This document shows positions 1 to 11,015 of a DNA stretch of 64,000 nt, in pieces. The position numbers were made by a program, and so were the translations under genes. The stretch comes from Blastobasis lacticolella. Its lineage: Eukaryota > Arthropoda > Insecta > Lepidoptera > Blastobasidae. Location of the stretch: positions 16,633,428 to 16,697,427 of the forward strand of contig LR990049.1 in assembly GCA_905147135.1 (NCBI GenBank). The letters are read 5' to 3'. Under the pieces are notes generated by a model. The model worked only from the letters and a program-made list of their open reading frames with translations, searched no databases and was not told the origin of the DNA. Within the stretch, counting starts at the first letter, position 1, and the number at the start of each line of letters is the position of its first letter.

Positions 1-347
1 TGCGTGGGTACTTACACAGCTTTTAAAGAAATCAAAGAAGAGCTTAGGCTTGTGATTTTAATTGAAAGAAATATGGACGAGCGAGTAGGACGCTAGCGCT
101 AAGGGTTTCTTATAGATAATTAAGTTCCATTTTATGTGGAATCGGGCGTTTATTAGGTACTATCATAGTATCAAGATAGGCATTGTAAATAGAACATGTA
201 CCTACAGTATGTAAAACACATACATGACACGGCCACGGTATGGTTTGGTATCTGTATTAGATTATTAGTAATCATTTTCGAAAAAATGTGTAAAACATTA
301 CATCCAAAACGATTTTTGTTCATACAGAATGCATAAATAGGATTTTT

Positions 348-612
348 AATTAATTCATCATCATCATCATCACAGCCCATAACAGTCCACTGCAGGACTT
401 CGGGCCTCTCCCACGAAAGGGGAGGTCGTTGCCATAATCTCCACGCTTGGCAGGCGGGTTGGAGATCGCAGTGCAGTTGATGTAAATCTACCCAGAAAGA
501 TGCTGCTGCCAACCTTTCGGATTTGTCCCTTAGTCGCCTCTTACGACACCCACGGGAAGAGATGGGGTGGTGCTATTCTTTGAGGTGGCGGCACCACACA
601 CCACAATTAATT
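348..612 (-). repeat. SINE family S1, full copy with 8-bp target duplication
   Basis: In sense (minus) direction the family starts near GTGGTGTCCGGCAGAGTAGA, has a conserved middle (GGAGATTATGGCAATAACC, then GTGGGAGAGGCC) and ends GGGCTGTGATGATGATG. This copy ends in a run of ATG/TGA triplets on its sense strand. It is bracketed by AATTAATT at 348-355 and 605-612, so it arrived by target-primed insertion. At least eight relatives occur in the window. It has no coding capacity. The family assignment rests on internal comparison; a SINE identity is inferred. Confidence 0.75.
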
Positions 613-1119
613 AATGTTAATTAATAATTTGGTTATGCGATTGGAATATCTAACGTATCAGATCTATCTATCGTATCAGACCGGGATTTTTGTTACACAC
701 TGTATATTCCAGCCAACAATGACAGTGAACTCGGAACGAGGTAACTTGATACTGTCTGCCGCAACTCAGAGCAACTTTCTGACAAGTCGACGTCTGCGAC
801 ATACCGTGTCGGCAGGCCCCCGCGAGGCTTACGAATAATTCCATTTGGCGTTTAATTTGTTTGCCGCGTAATAGGATTGTCGCGGAGATTTCTATCTCCA
901 TCTGTTTACGATTGTTTACGCTTGCGCGGTTAAGGTGCGTAGACTTTAATACCAATTGTTGTTGATTGTTTACGCTTCAAGCTATAGAGCTGTAGAGTCT
1001 AAAAAGTTCAGGACTTCATTGTATAGTCGAGGCAACTGAATGTTTAGCAAGTTGACTTAAGTCTGAAATTGACCAACGTGCGGTTTATTATTGAAGTGAA
1101 AGAACAAAGATACGTGTTC
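613..1119. other. No gene recognised (intergenic or 3' intronic)
   Basis: AT-rich sequence with no convincing exon and no repeat that recurs elsewhere in the window. If the minus-strand gene is real, this lies inside its next intron. Bases 1-347 are equally uninformative. Confidence 0.5.
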
Positions 1120-1548
1120 ATTAAGACAATCGTAAGGCCGATTTTATGTATGCGTGTGAGGCTTGGACGTTAACTCAGAAAGAGGGAAACAAGTTTTTAA
1201 AGGCGGAACGGAAGATTTTGCGACGTATTCTGGGACCCACCAGGGGCGAGGACGAAACCTGGAGGAGGAGGAAGAACTTGGAAATAGATTAACGAACTCG
1301 TGTCCGAGCCTAATATAATCGGAGAAATTAAAGCTGCTCGACTTCGCTGGCTGACACATTGAGAGAATGGGAGAGGATCGTGCAGCCGAACGTGCATATC
1401 TAGGCTGAATGGCCGGCAAGCGCCCGGTGGGATGGCACAAGTATCGGTGGATGGACGAAGTTCAGAAAGATCTGCCTGAACTGTAGAGAACTGCGCAAGA
1501 TTGGGACCAGTAGCGAATTATTGTGTTGGAGGCCAAGATTAGATGACA
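1120..1548 (+). pseudogene. RTE-type LINE, C-terminal reverse transcriptase remnant
   Basis: Broken reading on the plus strand matches the end of insect RTE-like ORF2 proteins: a YACEAWTL-like opening (about 1,145-1,170), ILRRILGP, IKAARLRWL and RPVG followed by a W-rich tail. Frame changes and stops interrupt it, including one near 1,485. Only the region downstream of the catalytic core is present, so it is a 5'-truncated dead insertion. An S2 SINE tail of the same ancestry follows directly. Class is confident; the exact family is not. Confidence 0.75.
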
Positions 1549-1574
1549 AGACTTAGGATGTGGATTATAATTAC

Positions 1575-1695
1575 CTGTAATTACCTGACCTGCCAAATCC
1601 TGGATCATGGTCAAGGCGGACCCCGAGCTCTCGTGCGCGAGAGCACAACCGGGACATTAACGCCAAGAATATGATGAGGCCAAGATCCACTTAGG
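1575..1695 (+). repeat. SINE family S2, 3' end only
   Basis: Carries the S2 tail: GATCATGGTCAAGGCGGACC, a GTGCGCGAGAGCACAACCGG segment, and an AACGCCAAGA-ATGATGA end. The tRNA-like head and middle are missing. The same tail recurs at 27.4, 38.9, 45.3 and 49.4 kb. Confidence 0.7.
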
Positions 1696-1839
1696 GTCGC
1701 TGAGCCAGCGAAGTAAGTATGTTGTTTATCATTATGCGATGTTTCTCTTAATAATACTAATATACTAGGAAGACGACTAAACTGCTAATCATTCAGTTTC
1801 TTCGATTGTACCTGTAATAGAGTAATCTACCGTCATTAC

Positions 1840-1957
1840 CTCTCTTCCTTGGCCTCGGCCCTGGGCGAGGCGTAGTTGTCGAGCAAGGTGGCGGGCGGCA
1901 AGAAGCTGCGCTTACTCCGCGGCTTCTCTGAACTCGCTTCAGGTGCTGGGTGGTAGC
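1840..1957 (-). CDS. Exon 4 of putative type II membrane ligand (TNF/Eiger-like)
   Basis: 118-nt exon on the minus strand. The acceptor is CAACAG at 1,963-1,958 and the donor AG|GTAATG starts at 1,839. It enters in phase 1, exactly what exon 3 leaves, completing a Gly codon, and exits in phase 2. It encodes about 38 residues, beginning YHPAPEASSEKPRSKRSFLP. R-S-K-R followed by Ser (about residues 232-235 of the assembled product) is a furin-type site, which fits ectodomain shedding of a type II ligand. It is markedly more GC-rich than its surroundings. The two frames incompatible with exon 3 are not used. The next exon, expected to begin the C-terminal domain, is not visible in bases 1-1,839. 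The exon is well supported; the family name is inferred. Confidence 0.75.
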
Positions 1958-2441
1958 CTGTTGGCACAACACGAAATATTCATAATAATATACTGTACAG
2001 GTGCCTATCGACTCTCGAGACTGCGCAACAGTCTAACTTCCCTTAATGGGAGATCTTGGTCAAAACTCAACCTTGCAACGTAACAAGTGGCGAGCTCGTT
2101 GCGGTACTGAAGTTTGAAAATTCGAAATCAGCAGCTAAACAATATTTTTTGCTGCGAGTTTATAAGCACCAACAGCGTCCATTTTGTGCTGGAGGCAAAC
2201 CCCAGACCCTCGCGAAGCCAGGATTTAACACCAGGTAACTTATTGAAACCGCTCGCATCCACGCGAGCGCTCGCCTTCTAATGCCTGTCTTTTCTATGTC
2301 TAGCAACTTACCACGAGTGTGAAAGAGATGGGTAGCGCTCATGTGGATCCGAGCGGTTTCAAAAATAGGGCCCTAGAATAATGACGATGAGCGTCCTTTT
2401 TGCGCTGGAGAGGCGAAACAGTAAATATTAAAATTATTTAC

Positions 2442-2583
2442 CCATGTTGAGGCTTTCAGGGTTTTCGTTGAGGAGCCTTTTGATCTCCCTGATGTTGGAG
2501 AGGCCCTGTTTCTCCTTCTCGAAAGTGATCATCGTATCGGTGAAGTCTTCAGGCTTCAGATGCACCATGTGGTTGGTGCCAAC
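2442..2583 (-). CDS. Exon 3 of putative type II membrane ligand (stalk)
   Basis: 142-nt exon on the minus strand behind a good acceptor (TTTTCCAG at 2,591-2,584). It starts in phase 0, matching the phase-0 end of exon 2; both other frames hit early stops. It encodes about 47 residues plus one base, from VGTNHMVHLKPEDF to NENPESLNM, a charged segment that looks helical. The donor is ATGG|GTAAAT at 2,441. Failure to splice there would add only Gly-Lys before a TAA, so an unspliced transcript would truncate the protein just before the cleavage site. No domain is recognised in this segment; it would sit in the extracellular stalk between the acidic run and the R-S-K-R site. Confidence 0.75.
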
Positions 2584-2759
2584 CTGGAAAATTAAGATTA
2601 TTGGGTTTATATTCGGCTTTGGCGTGGTCGTGTTAGCGCGGGAGCTAAGATTCGCTAGTATAGGAGTCTTTGATGATACGAGATTAAATTAATTCGCTGT
2701 CGCACCACCCACCGCGGGCTGGGTACTCATCCCCACTACGTAGACCCTCTAGTGGTGTC

Positions 2760-2890
2760 AACGCTAAGATTCGAAAGCACGTTTCTCGTGAGTACGAGTC
2801 GGATGTGGAATGAGCTCCCAGCCACAGTGTTTCCTTTGGACTACTGTGACATGGAATCATTAAGAGGTACATGAGAGGTCCCTGGTGTGG
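2760..2890 (+). repeat. Jockey-type LINE, extreme 3' end
   Basis: Contains the RT C-terminal signature WNELP (TGGAATGAGCTCCCA, about 2,809) followed by remains of a PF..YD...SLR-type ending. The same 3' end recurs at 22.5, 26.6, 50.8 and 63.6 kb. Decayed and 5'-truncated. Confidence 0.65.
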
Positions 2891-2964
2891 CTCACAATGT
2901 TTGAGTGAATGTTGATTTCATGACAATATTTTCCTTCATCGTAAATTACTCAGAAAATAATCAT

Positions 2965-3058
2965 TAGTCGAAGTGAGATTCGAACCCGGTACCTCTCGCT
3001 TACAAGTCGGATATCTTAACCACTCAGGCACCGACGCTGCTCCTGGCGTTTGCACTTT
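2965..3058 (-). repeat. SINE family S2, tRNA-like head
   Basis: On the minus strand, GGTGCCTGAGTGGTTAAGAT resembles an A box and GGTTCGAATCTC a B box of RNA polymerase III. The anticodon-arm equivalent is CTTGTAAGCGAGAGGTACC. No discriminator or acceptor stem pairing continues, so this is a SINE head and not a tRNA gene. Confidence 0.7.
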
Positions 3059-3059
3059 T

Positions 3060-4056
3060 TTGTATAGATTTAAAATGGATACGCCTATTGTCAAAGACAA
3101 ACCATTAAAAAAATCAGATATGTCCAAATTATATTTTTCCATGCAAATCCTTTTCCATCTATTCTAAACTTACTCGCCAACGGGACAGGAGTGGAGAAGG
3201 AGGGTATGGATGCGCGAGGAGTAAGACGCTTACTTACGCTTAGATAAAACTCTAAATCTAATACATGGAACAGTCTCCGCTGTCAGTCTTTTTTGTCTAA
3301 ACTATCTGTTTTTGCGTTTATATCTGTTTTTGCTTTCCTTCCCATTCTTCTCCACTTCGCCCGGTCTTCGGCATCCTCGAGTCGTTAGCCGTTGGCTCTT
3401 GTATTACTTCTCGCATTGCGAGTCAGATACCGTTACCCCTAGGCTACCGAAGCTTCCACAGCTGGTAACGTAACAACAATTTTAATTTATTGAAAGCTAC
3501 CCGAGAATATTTTTAATTAAACAATAAATTTCATAACCACGATAAATAATGTAACAGGAGCCATTAATAGGGCATCCTCGGTTCTGCGAAACAATTTCAT
3601 TACAGCAAGCGCCGAGTTCAGCCTGAAGCACTGAAAACTTCCTAAGAAATACTGCTTTCTTTTTGTACCTTGTTTCGAATAATAATGATAAAAAATATAA
3701 TAAGCCGCAGGCCTGTTATGGTTTATGAGTTTGCTTTGTCTATGGACAACGCAAAAATTATTAGGAAACAAGTTAAAACATAATTCGACCTGATGGAAAG
3801 CAGTAACTGTCAATTTTTTAACTTGGTTCATTCAAATTAAGTACGCTAAGGACCGATTTTTCAATCCTAAGATAAAACATATCAGTCTAATCGGCTTGTA
3901 ACCACTAAGAAAGGCGAACGTTATTCCGGTTCCTTATAAAAAATATAAATCTTAAAAAATAGAGTATAGTAACGTCACTTAGATTTCAAGCTTAGCAAAA
4001 ATGCAGAATCTTCAATGCGTTGTCACTGCGAGATCTAACATGCCTCAATATTCTAA
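3060..4056. other. Intron sequence, nothing recognised
   Basis: AT-rich intronic DNA between exons 3 and 2. The 104-codon minus frame at 3,517-3,831 has no recognisable domain and no flanking splice logic. Confidence 0.5.
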
Positions 4057-4175
4057 GGCGCTGTCCTAATTGGCAAAGGTCGTGCGACCGTGGTCGTACG
4101 ACGGGCTAGCTCGACCAATAGGAGACCTCAAAACCGCTCATGGTCGTACGATCGCTGTCAATTAGGACAGCGCTT
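4057..4175. mobile_element. Small inverted-repeat element (MITE), copy 1
   Basis: About 119 bp with terminal inverted repeats GCGCTGTCCTAATTGGCA and its near-complement at the right end (TGTCAATTAGGACAGCGC), plus inner GGTCGTACGA repeats. A diverged second copy with the same ends lies at 48,650-48,772. No coding capacity; superfamily not assigned. Confidence 0.7.
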
Positions 4176-4210
4176 AATAGTGCCATTATACCTTCTCCTT
4201 GAGCTTAGCG

Positions 4211-4264
4211 GGACAAATAGATAGGAAAGTTAGAGTACCGCCCACATATCCTATCTATTTGTCC
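4211..4264. repeat. 16-bp perfect inverted repeat, 22-nt loop
   Basis: GGACAAATAGATAGGA at 4,211-4,226 pairs exactly with 4,249-4,264. A second short palindrome (TGGGTGGACCCA) follows at once. Could be a MITE core or a hairpin transcript; undecided. Confidence 0.6.
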
Positions 4265-4799
4265 TGGGTGGACCCAGGCGGACTCCTCATACTTGACATC
4301 TTATCTAATTAGAAAACCCCCGTACCGCACTATGCCAGCGTGAAATTTACCTGTTAGTTTTACTGACATCTGCTATATCGACATAATTGAAGATGAAAGA
4401 TTACTACTAAATGACAACTTGATAATTACTCTGTCAACATCATCAATGCTTCTAATTACCGGTACCTACTCAGTTATCAGTTTCTTATGTAAATTACCCG
4501 ACTCGAGTTCCGAGAATGTACAAAATATTCTTGGTACAGTGAAATATTCTTACTGTCAGCGAAATATATGGCCAGGTCCGTCCAATCCCAACTAATCGAG
4601 TACAACGGGGTGCAATGGACTTTAGCAAAACACCCTGAGCTCGCAAAACATGAATATTGGATATGATGCTTACTGTACCTTCTACTGAGCGACGTACAGA
4701 CAGAATTTTTTATGAAAACATGTCCGTTACAAAGAACGGTACAAGTACATATTAATAAATCAAGCGTATATTATTCAGTGCGAACTCTTGAAGTGCGTA

Positions 4800-5030
4800 A
4801 TATCTGTTTAAACCCCCGTAGCAGAATAAGAGGGATGTTACAAGTTTGACGTGTGTATCTGTGGATCTGTCTATCTGTGTATCTGTCTGTGGCATCGTAG
4901 CTCCCGAACGGATTGACAGATTTTGATGCGGTTTTTTTCATTTAAAAGCCAGTTTAATCGAGGTGGTTCTTAGTTTTGTTTCATTAAAATCGCTTTTGTA
5001 GTTTAATAAATATTTGAGTATAAGTATACT
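4800..5030. repeat. Interspersed repeat with ATCTGT-rich segment
   Basis: Holds AACCCCCGTAGCAGAATAAG, then ATCTGT/CTGTGG runs, then GGCATCGTAGCTCCCGAACG and TTTTGATGCGG. Related sequence occurs at 28,240-28,680 (split by a SINE) and, reversed, at 32,040-32,165. Class uncertain. Confidence 0.6.
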
Positions 5031-6443
5031 TGGTCGACATTTTTCTGTCGGTTACATTATTCTGAATTGGATCCAAAGATAATTGAGTTGGTAGGTTTTT
5101 GAGTTAGGCCGTGAACTTAATAAGCAGTTATTACGTAGCAGCGCCTAATTTATACATGAATATATTTTCTGATATTCTGTGAAAATTAGAGAAAGAAAAC
5201 TCGTTAAAGAGATTTAAAAGCAAGCAGTTGTTACTACGCGGGTAACACCCGTGTTCCCGAACGCTGGGGGGTTCGTAGTCAGTGGTTAGGAAGCCGTGAA
5301 ATAATGATATTTCACACTAGCAAAAGGCACCTACCTATGTGTTGTACGTATGATATGACAAAATAAGTGCAAAATGTCTGGTTTACGGACCAGTGTGTAG
5401 AAAAAACCTCTAAATGACTGTATAAGCTACCATCGTACGTAGATAGTATCTACGATTTACTAACAATAGTAACACCAATACGTTAACTGACTGCACAGTT
5501 GCTATAGGCTGTTTATTGTGGGTATGCCTTGAGACTAGAGCGTTTGATCCCGGCTGGCGAGGCTTTCCCAAATCCCGGGACTTCGCGATTGCAAACACAC
5601 AATCGCAGGATTTCGAGATACGCTGGCATGAAATAGTAATTCAAAATATAACATGTATAGAGTCAGAGTAAGCTGGGCTTTGTTATTGTTTTAAACATTC
5701 TCGGTGAAACGTGAAAACCCTTGTTATCCAATCACAAGTCGATAAGTGAACTTGGAACGAAGATTTTTTATAAATCAATCGGTAGGCAATGGGCAACCTG
5801 ATAAAAAGAGTATTGCATATTAGCAACACCAGAGAAATCACATTGCTTTACCCACTTCTAAAACTCACATGTTGCTTGGACAACAAATACCTAGGTAAAT
5901 GATTCCACTGCCAAAGCCACGGTTCCCCATGGAGTACTGGAGACCTTACTCATCCATCGACAGGAATAGAATACTATTTATAACCTAACCGATAGAAAAA
6001 GTCGAATAACCCCCAAGTTTACTTAAACTCTCCGGAGAAAACTTTCTTTCATTTTCTTTACGAAAAGAGTGAAAAAGTTTTTACAGGGTTATCAACACGG
6101 AAGTGTAATCCCTGGTATTGCAAAGTTCATAGGCTGCTTACCATCAGGCAGGCCGCAAGCTTGGGTATATGGAATTGTTTGCCACCTTATATGGTGGAGG
6201 TACTTCCCAAGTCTGACGATCAATCCAGTCCAATTTCATCGAGATGCCTACCTCACTAAAGAGAATTTAGTCTAAGTAATTTTTTTCGTTTAGAATACTG
6301 TATTAACAAAATAAATTAGAATAAAATGTAAGTTTTTCGATGTAAGGATATGTTTTTCGATAAGTAAAGCGTTTTGCCCGAAATTCTGTTTGCTGGAATT
6401 TAATATTGACGTGTGCCTTCTTCTCTGAAATAAACCAACTGAC
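5031..6443. other. Intron sequence, nothing recognised
   Basis: No repeat with a partner in the window and no exon-like segment. Two GC-richer patches (5,230-5,290 and 5,520-5,600) were checked and show no open phase with splice sites. Confidence 0.5.
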
Positions 6444-6611
6444 CTTTTTGTCGTAATCACGATAGAAGTCGCCACTCTCTCCGTCGTAGTACTCGTCATC
6501 TTCGTCATCCACTATGTTATGCTCATCTTCGAGGACGGTCAGGTCATGGAGTTTCTCCACCGAGGAGTGGCCCTTATCCGCCGTCGCTTGCACATCCTCG
6601 TCTGTGTAGAT
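6444..6611 (-). CDS. Exon 2 of putative type II membrane ligand (acidic stalk)
   Basis: 168-nt exon on the minus strand, bounded by acceptor GTCCATAG (ends 6,612) and donor AAG|GTCAGT (starts 6,443). Both ends are phase 0, so it fits between exon 1 and exon 3 without breaking the frame. It encodes 56 residues that begin IYTDEDVQATADKGHSS and continue into a strongly acidic, tyrosine-rich run (VDDEDDEYYDGESGDFY) ending RDYDKK. An acidic extracellular stalk after a coiled coil is also described in insect Eiger, which is part of the reason for that candidate name. If the intron were retained the frame would stay open for about 39 further codons; I take the splice because of the donor quality and the match to exon 3. 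Confidence 0.7.
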
Positions 6612-7447
6612 CTATGGACAAAATTATATGGTTTATAATTTGTTTGGTAGAGCCTGAAAATTGAGTTTTTATTTTAGATAGTTTTTGGCCCCGACTTTGT
6701 ACGCGTGGAAAATAGGGCAGTTTATCTTTTTCCCTAACTCTCATTTTAAAGGGCCTCCCTAATGTATGAAAGCTAGTACTACAGAGATCAAGCTGTAGTA
6801 TCTCTAGTTCTACCCAACCAAATTATATGTATCATGGCCTAGATTTAAAGTTGGACCCCAAACTACCAAACTGTGAAAGTCCCTACTTTCATTATTTTTG
6901 ATGGAGAATTTGAGGTACAGCATCTTTAGGAACTTATTCAATGTAGCTAGAAGCATAATCCTTCAAACATCCTACACAACCAAAACTCATGTCCAAGCCG
7001 ATTAATTCCAACCCGGTTATATATGAAAATCATGTTTTGAGCAGTAAATTTTACACACATAACTCAAGGCACTCATACATCCATAAATTGGCCATAAACC
7101 TCACACGTGTTGCGCAATGTTTGCATTCGGGGTAACCGATGTTATGCCGAGTTTGCCAAAGGGTCAAGTGTGGGTCGTTTTCGATAACCACTAAGCCTGG
7201 CTCCTGGCTAGCCGATAAACATAACGGAGTTGCGTAAACATCGCAAATAAATATTGATTCTGCACTTTTATTAGGTAACGTAATACATGTTTTAGTGCTA
7301 GCACTAGCAGATATATTAGTAAACATTATGAGGAGATGTGGTCGTAGATCTAGCTTCTCATCGATTCTAAGGAGGGTAATGTTTTTCAGGACAAACCATA
7401 ATTAGTTGTATGTAAATTCCCAAATTACTCGCTCTGCAGCCCAAACA
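6612..7447. other. 3' part of intron 1, nothing recognised
   Basis: AT-rich sequence upstream (in gene sense) of the exon 2 acceptor. The 91-codon minus frame at 7,051-7,326 has no recognisable domain. Confidence 0.45.
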
Positions 7448-7895
7448 GGGGCGTAGCTACCGCCGAATCAGCCGTATCAATGATACGGGGCCCCCGGGCC
7501 ACAGGGCCCCAGACGTGTGTGACCAAAAATTCGTTATCCACAATTTCAGTTAAACTCTTCTCTACTACCCGGGAAAAAAATGATATAATAGAGAATTTCA
7601 GACCTGCTTCGCCAAAATAATTCCCGAAATTTCGAGCTCGCTGCGCTCGCTCATTAATTGTTCGTGATTTTCATTTTATTATACAATCTCATCACATCAG
7701 AATTTCAAAAATTTCGAGATCGCCTGGCGCTATCGTCCATTTACTTATTTAACGTTATTTTTATTATAATTGCGTAATGTTTTATGGTATAAATTACAAA
7801 AATACTCATTAGCACCCCCCGTAGTTGGCGGTATCAACTATGGGCCTCTAGACAACTATTGATACGGGGCCCCCGAAGGGCTAGCTACGCCACTG
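7448..7895. mobile_element. Non-autonomous DNA transposon-like element, about 450 bp
   Basis: The ends are inverted: GGGGCGTAGCTAC on the left and GCTAGCTACGCCACTG on the right. Just inside each end is a GGCCCC-rich block containing GATACGGGGCCCCCG. AT-rich core, no transposase. The CAGTGGCGTAGC-type terminus is common in eukaryotic DNA transposons, but I cannot assign a superfamily from this copy. Confidence 0.6.
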
Positions 7896-10800
7896 AGCCC
7901 AAACCTATTAACGGATTAGCGATCTTTTTGCATTATATTTCAAGCTATTATTTTGCTAAATCTATTGCAATATGCAATTTACTAAATGTTGGTTGACTAG
8001 GATTATGGATATACTGTACATAAGTAGCTAACACCTTTTTTACATTTCGCAATAGAGATGCACGCACATACCACCTTCCCACGTTGACCTCCTTCCCATT
8101 CAATACGTTATTGAATTCTAGGTGAGCGCAACCTATAATCAATTTAATTAATTTATCGCTGGCGGAAAAGCAAAGCAATTCCAATAGTCGATAGCCCAAC
8201 CCCAGCAAGCTAGAGGCAAAGGCAATAATGCGGTAAATCCCACTGGGATTACAGAGTCCATATGTTGTTGATTGCAATTACATATAGCAAACTGGCTATG
8301 TGGGCCAGGGTATCAAATGTCAGATCATGAATCATGACACAAATATTTAGTAAATCTATCGTGCGCCCGCTACATTAAAACAGTTATTTTTAATTAGTAA
8401 ATTGAGGACTAGAGCTGCGCTTAATGATTTTATTTATCAAATAGTTAATCCAAGTTCAAATAGCTAACATATTAATTGTGCATGGCCCCTGTGTGTCTTG
8501 CAATTGCTGATACTGTAATAACTAAACATTTACACCGGTGGGAATCATCCAATGTTTTTCAGGATTAGAACATCCTCTTTTATGTAAACTGTTTATAATG
8601 TAACAATATATGTACTGTAGGTGTACGTCACCTGAATAAATAAATGTTTTCTAATAAGTAATTAATTTGAATCCCAACGAATGCTAATTAGTTTCGCACT
8701 GCAAGTAAATTATTTCAATTAAATGCTCAATCTCCTGGGAGCGTTGTGAAGAATGAATTAGTAGCGGTATTTAGCCGCTTTTAGATTTACAATGCTCCTT
8801 CGGTTACAGCGCCGGTACTTAATTTAGAGCAGCTAACGAGGTTTCCTCTAGCTGGAAGTAGAAATCTAACAGTAAATCTTTAACTACTGCTCCTACTCGT
8901 AGTTTAAAACTTGAAATTGAATTTAAGCTTGGATTATACTTTTATAGCATTTAGAATGGCTTTACCTGTGACTTCTTTGGCGAAGCACAGTCGAGCAACC
9001 TATATCCTATCTTCTGTTCATTAATAGTATCATCAGTCTACGAACAAATAAGTAAGTAGGTAACCTTCTTATTGTACCTACTCTACGTGATTGACGGACG
9101 AGTGCTCGGACCGATTAGGACAATTTAGTTAGGTTTCATGGCATATAATAGGTACATACATATGTCTGCTCAGAGAGAAAATAATCAAGGTGACTAAAAT
9201 TATTCACAACCTATTGTGTCACTGTCATACATAATAATTCGTCCATTAGAGAGACAATACGGTCTGGAATAGTATTGGCTACGGATTACGTAATCCATAA
9301 ATTAGTTTCAGAAACCAAAGAAGAAAAGAAAGAAATAAAGACGTGCGCGTACGCCGTTGTTGAAACAGAAAAATATAAATGTAGTCTATTGAGGAGATGA
9401 CGTATTAAGTTTATTGGTATGGCAAGACTGTTATTTGTTTACGATGATTTCCAGGAACACTTATGGCTTCACTATCTACCAATATTTGTAGACCTGTTTA
9501 CAAAAATAACCCGCAAGTAAACGATAACCCACGACTTTTAATTCTATGCAGTAGCTTTTGTAACAACATAATTTGTGAATATTGTGTTTTGAATAGCAAT
9601 TCCTTATATGTAAACAAAATTATTAGTTGGATATGTAATACTTTAAGATATCTATTTCAGAACATGTGCAATTTAGACCACTTCCAATAAAGACGACATG
9701 AGAATGATGTTTACACAGAATGCTTATTAAACCAGTTGCTTTATAGACCATTTGAAATAATAACTTTCCACGAGCTAATCCACAATAATGCAAAAAAATG
9801 AATTGGGACATAGATAACCGTGTTCCTGCATGTAACGAGCATGGTTTTTTTTGCAACGATTCTTATCATAGAGTATAGACTAGAAAACACGCGTTCTTTT
9901 TTGTATTATCACACTCGTGCTTTAGCGCACCTGTGCGTCTATATATTTCTTTTTTGCACGGCTGCCGGGTAACAGACTTCCAAATCTCAATGTTCCAGGC
10001 CGGCGAAGATTGATCATAAATTCTTTCAATGTCAGCAAATAGTTTTTAGGTTTATGATCACTGCCCGGCATTAGCGTATTTAGAGCTATTTTCCAGGGGC
10101 CTGGCGCCTGAGGTGGCCGATAAAGCCGAGTCAATCGCCAATGTACAGCCAGTCAGCACCCCATCCTGGGGTGGGCTCGGCCTACCCGCCCCTTCCCCCC
10201 TTCCTACGTCTATGCCGCCCGGTTTTTATAATGATCAACAGGCACACTCTTATAAAATTCCAGACGCGAAAGGTGTGCAAAAGCTCTAAATTCCTGCAAG
10301 AACTCAATTTTTTTAGTAAATGTTGCCAAATATTGTGGATTAATTTATTACCCCTGGTTTCCGATCGGATGTTGAGAGAATTAAATTTGGTTAAGAGTAT
10401 TTATCGGTTCTAGCCACGAAATGTAACTTATTGAAACAAATAATAATTTAATACACATGGACGCCACGACACGACGGAATAATTTCACAATACAATAACA
10501 TAAAAAACATTAAATACTTCACATAAAACACTTACACAATTATTAGGTTGCCAGTGCCATTATTATTGTGCATCCAGCGTAAGTAGACGTATTGATGTAC
10601 TACATTTCTGATTTCTAAGAGCAACGTAACTTAAACTTTAACGTTAACAGAGAAAGTTGAATCTTCAATGGCTTCTATAAACTTCACGGGCACCAATAAT
10701 GGCCACAATAAAAGGCGGGTAAGTATGAGTTACGGGTAGCCGATAGATATGTTTATCGGTAGACACCTCGTGTCGCTTGCAGCTGCTCGGTTCTCGTCCT

Positions 10801-10964
10801 GGCATCTTGCCATGCCCTGACATTTCTCATTCACCATTCTCTGATATGTGACGTAAGATATGGAGGAAATGACGTCAACCATTCTGAAACGGACTATTTG
10901 CACTCCTTTCAAGTAGGTACATTATATGGAAGAGTTGTTATTGGAAATGACTTTTAGACTTGTT
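7896..10964. other. Intron 1 stretch, mostly unrecognised
   Basis: About 3 kb with no supported exon. A GC-richer part at 9,940-10,215 (GGTGGCCGATAAAGCCGAGT on the plus strand, then a C-rich run) looks like an old repeat but has no second copy here. Frames of 70-109 codons at 7,948-8,277 and 9,463-10,413 show no domain. Confidence 0.45.
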
Positions 10965-11015
10965 CACCGCCGCCTATGGACATCAAAAACATCAGGGCCG
11001 CCACCAATGCGTTGT
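10965..11015 (-). repeat. Jockey-type LINE 3' UTR scrap
   Basis: TTCACCGCCGCCTATGGACA and the following bases are the complement of the GTCCATAGGCGGCGGTGACC block that marks LINE 3' ends at 22.6 and 50.9 kb. Confidence 0.55.

Noticed and set aside
10141..10413. 90-codon plus frame beginning in a proline-rich segment
   Set aside because: No matching splice sites or domain; the C-rich part looks like an old repeat.
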